A stretch of DNA of 64,000 bases from Fictibacillus sp. BK138 (GTDB taxonomy: Bacteria; Bacillota; Bacilli; Bacillales; Fictibacillaceae). Shown piece after piece: positions 60,618-64,000 of this stretch. The stretch's first letter is position 1. Each line of letters opens with the position of its first letter. Below the pieces are notes generated by a model. The model was not told where the DNA came from. It made no database searches and saw nothing but the letters and a program-made list of their open reading frames with translations. The stretch is from contig NZ_SGXL01000001.1 in NCBI RefSeq assembly GCF_004216955.1, positions 62,001 through 126,000 on the forward strand, given 5' to 3'. Both the position numbers and the translations under genes were made by a program.

Positions 60618-61490
60618 ATGGAAGTTAAACGTTATGAATCTATTTCTGCATTCTATGATGAAGTGGAAACGTTCTTGCTTGATCAGGAAGACAGAGCACA
60701 AATTATGTTAGGGAATTGCCTGCGAAACAAAGATAGAGTATGGGATAAAGAAAAACCATTCTTAGCAACAGTAAAGAAAGACGGGAAAATCATGCTCGCG
60801 GCAATGCTGATTCCTCCGCATGCCATCTTGCTTTTAGAAAAAGAAGAAGCGGACGGTATCGAAGCAGCTCCTCATCTGGCTGACTATTTAATAAAAGAAA
60901 ATTACGCGATACAAAAAGTACATGCACCAAAAACAGTCGGGAAAGCTTTTTCCGAGCATTGGACAGCAGCACATCATTTGGAGGAAAAAGTGTTAATGGA
61001 TGTGCGCTTGTATACGCTGCAGTCTGTTATACAGCCGGCGGTACGTCACGGGAAATTGCGGCCGGCAACAGAAAGTGACTTAACGTTTTTACCGCAGTGG
61101 ATTGTTGAGATGACAGGTGAGATCAATCAGCTCATGACACGTGAAGAAGCAGAGGAATATGCGACCACAAGAGTAAGGGATGGCTTCCTTTTTGTTTGGG
61201 AAGATGGCGGGAAAGCCGTATGTATGGCATCTAAAACGAGACCTAATGTTAAAGGTGTAGCGGTAAATCTTGTTTATACGCCAAAGGAGTTAAGAGGAAA
61301 AGGCTACGCGAGTGCATGTGTTGCTGCATTAAGTGAACACCTTTTACAAGAGGGGTATGAATTTTGCTCCTTATTTACGGATTTAGCGAATCCAACTTCA
61401 AACAAAATCTATCAAAATATTGGATATCAGCCTGTATGTGATTTCGTTGAATTTAAGTTTAACGAAAAAAGAGCAGAGACACCGGCTTAA
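60618..61490 (+). CDS. GNAT family N-acetyltransferase
   Basis: 290 residues. The GNAT catalytic half is C-terminal: VYTPKELRGKGYASACVAAL (acetyl-CoA loop, about 217-236) and FTDLANPTSNKIYQNIGYQPV near the end. The N-terminal 140 residues are a degenerate second module with DRVWDKEKPFLATV. This two-module type is frequent in bacilli, with unknown acceptor. RBS GAGAGGG. Confidence 0.88.
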   Translation: MEVKRYESISAFYDEVETFLLDQEDRAQIMLGNCLRNKDRVWDKEKPFLATVKKDGKIMLAAMLIPPHAILLLEKEEADGIEAAPHLADYLIKENYAIQKVHAPKTVGKAFSEHWTAAHHLEEKVLMDVRLYTLQSVIQPAVRHGKLRPATESDLTFLPQWIVEMTGEINQLMTREEAEEYATTRVRDGFLFVWEDGGKAVCMASKTRPNVKGVAVNLVYTPKELRGKGYASACVAALSEHLLQEGYEFCSLFTDLANPTSNKIYQNIGYQPVCDFVEFKFNEKRAETPA

Positions 61491-61508
61491 TTACCGGTAC
61501 GCTCTGTT
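61471..61508. terminator. terminator between convergent GNAT and Nudix genes
   Basis: GAGCAGAG-ACA-CCGG pairs with CCGG-TAC-CTCTGTTC region, then TTTTC. It overlaps both gene ends. Confidence 0.7.
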
Positions 61509-61958
61509 CTTTTCTTTTTGTTCGAGATAATCGTTTATGTATCGTTGGTCGCTCTTTAACACCCCTTCTGGAAGCTGTTCTGCAGGAAAGTAGCGAAAAT
61601 CATAAGATTCATCTTCATCTATGATGAGGCTGCCTTTTACGTCTGTTGCCGTATAGACAGCAGTTACGCAATAGAGTTCATCCCCATTTGAAACTTTTAA
61701 ATAATGTTTGGCTCCTGAATATACATGCAGCTGTGTTAGGCCGCCAATATCTAGACCTGTTTCTTCTTTTACTTCACGAATGGCTGTTTCTTCAAAACTT
61801 TCACCTAGTTCCATCAAACCGCCCGGAAGTCCCCAGCCGCCATCCCTGCGGTGCTGCAGTAATATTTCCTCTTTTTCGTTTAAAATGATTACAACCGATC
61901 CCGGTAATATAAGCGGAGCACTTCCTACATGTTTTCGAAGATCTTCATAATATGCCAT
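61491..61958 (-). CDS. Nudix hydrolase
   Basis: 155 residues from ATG 61956-61958 (GAGAGGAGAGG just before; the longer frame to 62012 has no site). Nudix box: GGLMELGESFEETA then REVKEETGLD (about 47-69), complete. It starts with MAYYEDLRKHVGSAPLILPG, which is typical of a Bacillus Nudix subgroup close to ADP-ribose/NDP-sugar type enzymes. Substrate unknown. Confidence 0.9.
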   Translation of the reverse strand: MAYYEDLRKHVGSAPLILPGSVVIILNEKEEILLQHRRDGGWGLPGGLMELGESFEETAIREVKEETGLDIGGLTQLHVYSGAKHYLKVSNGDELYCVTAVYTATDVKGSLIIDEDESYDFRYFPAEQLPEGVLKSDQRYINDYLEQKEKNRAYR

Positions 61959-62059
61959 CGAACCTCTCCTCTCGTTAACCAACATTTTACAGAAAAGATG
62001 ATAAAAAATCACCTGAAAATGGAAACACTGTTAGAAAACATAAATGAGGAGCAGAATGG

Positions 62060-63025
62060 ATGGAAGCTTATGCAAGACCAAGAGTGGTCATCAGCAAGTG
62101 TCTAGAATTTGACGCATGCCGCTACAACGGTGATGTGATCTATAACGATGTGATAAAAAAATTAATAGATTACGTAGATTTTGTCCCCGTATGCCCGGAA
62201 GTGGAGATTGGCCTCGGAACACCGAGGGAGACAATCAGAATCGTAAAACAAGGAGAAGAACACCTGCTTCTGCAACCTTCTACGAAAAGAGACGTAACTA
62301 AAGAAGTGACTTCGTTCTCAGAAAATTATTTAGCAGGCGTAAAGGAGACTGATGGATTTATTTTAAAAACACGCTCTCCATCATGCGGAATAAAGGAAGT
62401 AAAAGTGTATGCATCGACTGAAAAGGGTCCAGCGATCGGGCATGCAAGCGGATTGTTTGGCGGAAAGGTCACGCAACTCTTTTCCCATCTGGCTGTTGAA
62501 GAGGAAGGAAGACTGAATAATTTTACGATCCGTGACCGGTTTTATACGAAACTTTTCACGTTAGCCTCGTTTCGCAGATTGCTGCCTATGGGATTAGATG
62601 CAGTTAACGATTTTCATAAGAAGAATTACTACTTACTCATGGCATACAGCAAGCCGACATTAAAGGTGATGAACCGGATTTTAAAAAATGTCCAGGAGAA
62701 CGGTGAAGAGAAGACGATTGAGCTGTATGCAAAAGCACTGCACAAATTGTTTAACCGAGCAGCCAGAAACGACTCTAACCGCAGTGTTGCAAAAGAAATA
62801 TTCAATCGGTTTGAACACGAGCTATCCAAAAGGGAAATAGCTTTTTTTGAAGAACTCATGCAAAAATACGCCAATAAGAAAGAGCCGTTTTCTAGTATTA
62901 CCACACTATTAAAATCACACGCTATCCGTTTTGAAGATAACGAGGTATTGCAGCAGACGTTCTTTGCTCCATATCCTGAGATACTGCTTGAGATCTCTGA
63001 TTCAGGAAAAGGACGAGATTATTAG
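62060..63025 (+). CDS. DUF523 and DUF1722 (YbgA-like) fusion protein
   Basis: 321 residues from ATG 62060 (GAGGAG 8 bases before). Residues 1-150 are DUF523: RVVISKCLEFDACRYNG, VPVCPEVEIGLGTPRE and LKTRSPSCGIKEVKVY, with conserved cysteines in each. Residues 185-310 are DUF1722/YbgA: HKKNYYLLMAYSK and later helices. In some bacteria this fusion neighbours photolyase genes; the cysteine pattern suggests a bound metal or cluster. The last 24 bases overlap the convergent transporter gene. Confidence 0.9.
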   Translation: MEAYARPRVVISKCLEFDACRYNGDVIYNDVIKKLIDYVDFVPVCPEVEIGLGTPRETIRIVKQGEEHLLLQPSTKRDVTKEVTSFSENYLAGVKETDGFILKTRSPSCGIKEVKVYASTEKGPAIGHASGLFGGKVTQLFSHLAVEEEGRLNNFTIRDRFYTKLFTLASFRRLLPMGLDAVNDFHKKNYYLLMAYSKPTLKVMNRILKNVQENGEEKTIELYAKALHKLFNRAARNDSNRSVAKEIFNRFEHELSKREIAFFEELMQKYANKKEPFSSITTLLKSHAIRFEDNEVLQQTFFAPYPEILLEISDSGKGRDY

Positions 63026-63946
63026 AAGGAAGCTATATAAAGCTGGAATGGTTATACAAGAAAGAAAAGTACTTAAAGCAACTCCTGCTGCTGCATAAGA
63101 AGCATCTTCTCCATATGCTTGAGCGTACATTGAGATCGTTGGAGCTGAGGGCATCCCGGCTATTAAAAAGGCTACTGCGAAAAGCTGAATCGGTAATGAA
63201 AAAAGTAAGAACGGCAGCAATAAAGCCGGAAATAGGATCAATTTGTAGAAGGATGCGAGCCAAAGAGCTTTGTTTTTCAAATAAAGCTTTAAATCTGCAA
63301 GCGGCATCCCACCTAATAGAGAACCGATCAACAGCATGGAAAGCGGCACAGTAGGTTTACCTGTCAGTTCTAGTGTATTTGATATAACGACAGGTAGAGT
63401 TCCTGGCAGAATCATCAATAATAGCCCGGCTAAGGTAGCAATAACTCCGGAATTCAAGAATACTTTCCGCCATTGGACACTTTCTGCATTCCTTGCAAAA
63501 AGGTAGATCGCATAGGTCCAGATATATAACAAATATACGAAGTTAAATAGAGTACCATAGAATACTCCTTCTTTTCCGAACAATAAAAAGCAGACAGCGA
63601 TGCCAAGAAAGCCTTGATTACCAAAGATCATGATGCCTTCTAAGGCATTTTTCTTTTCAACCTCAATGTTCAATTTTTTTACAGTAAAAGAGGAGATGAC
63701 AGATGAGAGTATGAGCACAAACGCTGACAATAAAGAAAGCCAGCCGAACTGAATTAAATTTTCAATTGAAAACGTAACGTCCATACCAAATAGAATAAGT
63801 GCAGGCATTGTAACGTTTAATATAATTACTGTTAATACTTTTTCACTGCCGTCCGGCAATATTTCTTTTTTTCGAAGCATGTAACCGATCAGGGCTATGC
63901 TGTACAATAGTGTTAATTCCTGTGTGAAATGAGTGAACTGGTTCAT
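63002..63946 (-). CDS. AEC-family (auxin efflux carrier) transporter
   Basis: 314 residues from ATG 63944-63946 (GGGGAGG 7 bases before). About ten membrane helices in two inverted halves, typical of the bile/arsenite/riboflavin-type fold used by AEC carriers. IILNVTMPALILFGMDV in the first half, the conserved NQGFLGIAVCFLLFG, and AGMPSAPTISMYAQAYGEDA in the second half support the family. It probably exports or imports organic acids such as malate or malonate. The 3' end overlaps the convergent DUF523 gene by 24 bases. Confidence 0.9.
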   Translation of the reverse strand: MNQFTHFTQELTLLYSIALIGYMLRKKEILPDGSEKVLTVIILNVTMPALILFGMDVTFSIENLIQFGWLSLLSAFVLILSSVISSFTVKKLNIEVEKKNALEGIMIFGNQGFLGIAVCFLLFGKEGVFYGTLFNFVYLLYIWTYAIYLFARNAESVQWRKVFLNSGVIATLAGLLLMILPGTLPVVISNTLELTGKPTVPLSMLLIGSLLGGMPLADLKLYLKNKALWLASFYKLILFPALLLPFLLFSLPIQLFAVAFLIAGMPSAPTISMYAQAYGEDASYAAAGVALSTFLSCITIPALYSFLLIISSFS

Positions 63947-64000
63947 TTTGTTTCCTCCCCATATAAAAGAGTATGGGCATGGGGTGAAATAGGTGAACAC

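Overview
This 64-kb window is chromosomal DNA from a low-GC, spore-former-type Firmicute of the family Bacillaceae. The evidence is strong GGAGG ribosome binding sites, many TTG/GTG starts, S-box and T-box riboswitches, hairpin plus T-run terminators, and a Bacillus-type gene set (lia operon, katE, ywbE, dtpT, ade, proC). A Fictibacillus-like genus would fit, but I cannot prove the genus from sequence alone. No rRNA, tRNA, CRISPR array, insertion sequence or clear prophage was seen.

Layout. 1-3.8 kb: two SAM (S-box) riboswitches back to back, driving divergent organosulfur/methionine scavenging genes (an interrupted acyl-CoA-dehydrogenase-like flavoenzyme; a luciferase-like monooxygenase plus a MetQ lipoprotein). 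4-8.4 kb: small proteins, an AraC-GyrI regulator with a DUF1761 membrane protein, and the peptide transporter DtpT. 8.6-12.9 kb: a ribosome-related island with an RlmN/Cfr-family 23S rRNA methylase, then a promoter and a long leader with the architecture of a ribosome-stalling attenuator, then a MutS2-like ATPase lacking the Smr domain and a GNAT acetyltransferase. 13-16.6 kb: a beta-helix protein, then a plasmid-type partition cassette (iteron array, actin-like ParM, ParR-like adaptor) sitting on the chromosome. 16.7-26.7 kb: large catalase KatE, secreted protein, saccharopine/homospermidine-type dehydrogenase, Eis-like acetyltransferase, RluF, YjiH-type membrane protein, glutathione peroxidase, Nudix and VOC proteins. 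27-30.5 kb: liaI-liaH-liaF-liaS-liaR envelope-stress operon. 30.5-38.5 kb: adenine deaminase, YwbE, dipeptidase, proC, DEAD-box helicase, and a MarR-nitroreductase-monooxygenase electrophile-stress cluster. 39-46 kb: fatty acid desaturase, nucleotidyltransferase, and a catabolite-controlled PTS EIIBC / EEP hydrolase / alpha-glucosidase operon. 46-55.4 kb: aldo-keto reductase, frameshifted DUF2254 protein, M14 peptidase, EIIA-Glc, fructokinase, T-box-controlled glycyl-tRNA synthetase. 55.7-64 kb: M24 peptidase, Nudix, TetR with an MFS pump (interrupted), hemolysin III, GNAT, Nudix, DUF523/DUF1722 and AEC transporter.

Three kinds of structure lie outside the genes. (i) Four intergenic arrays in which a short core of 8-14 bp recurs at about 21-bp phase with unrelated spacers. 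Each array has a different core, and two arrays share an almost identical 32-bp end motif. (ii) Five copies of a 65-220-bp GC-rich dispersed repeat with inverted ends, in short and long forms. (iii) The iteron field in front of parM. Four genes carry an apparent disruption (two in-frame TAA codons, one missing T, one 7-bp duplication). These could be real decay or base errors in the source assembly.
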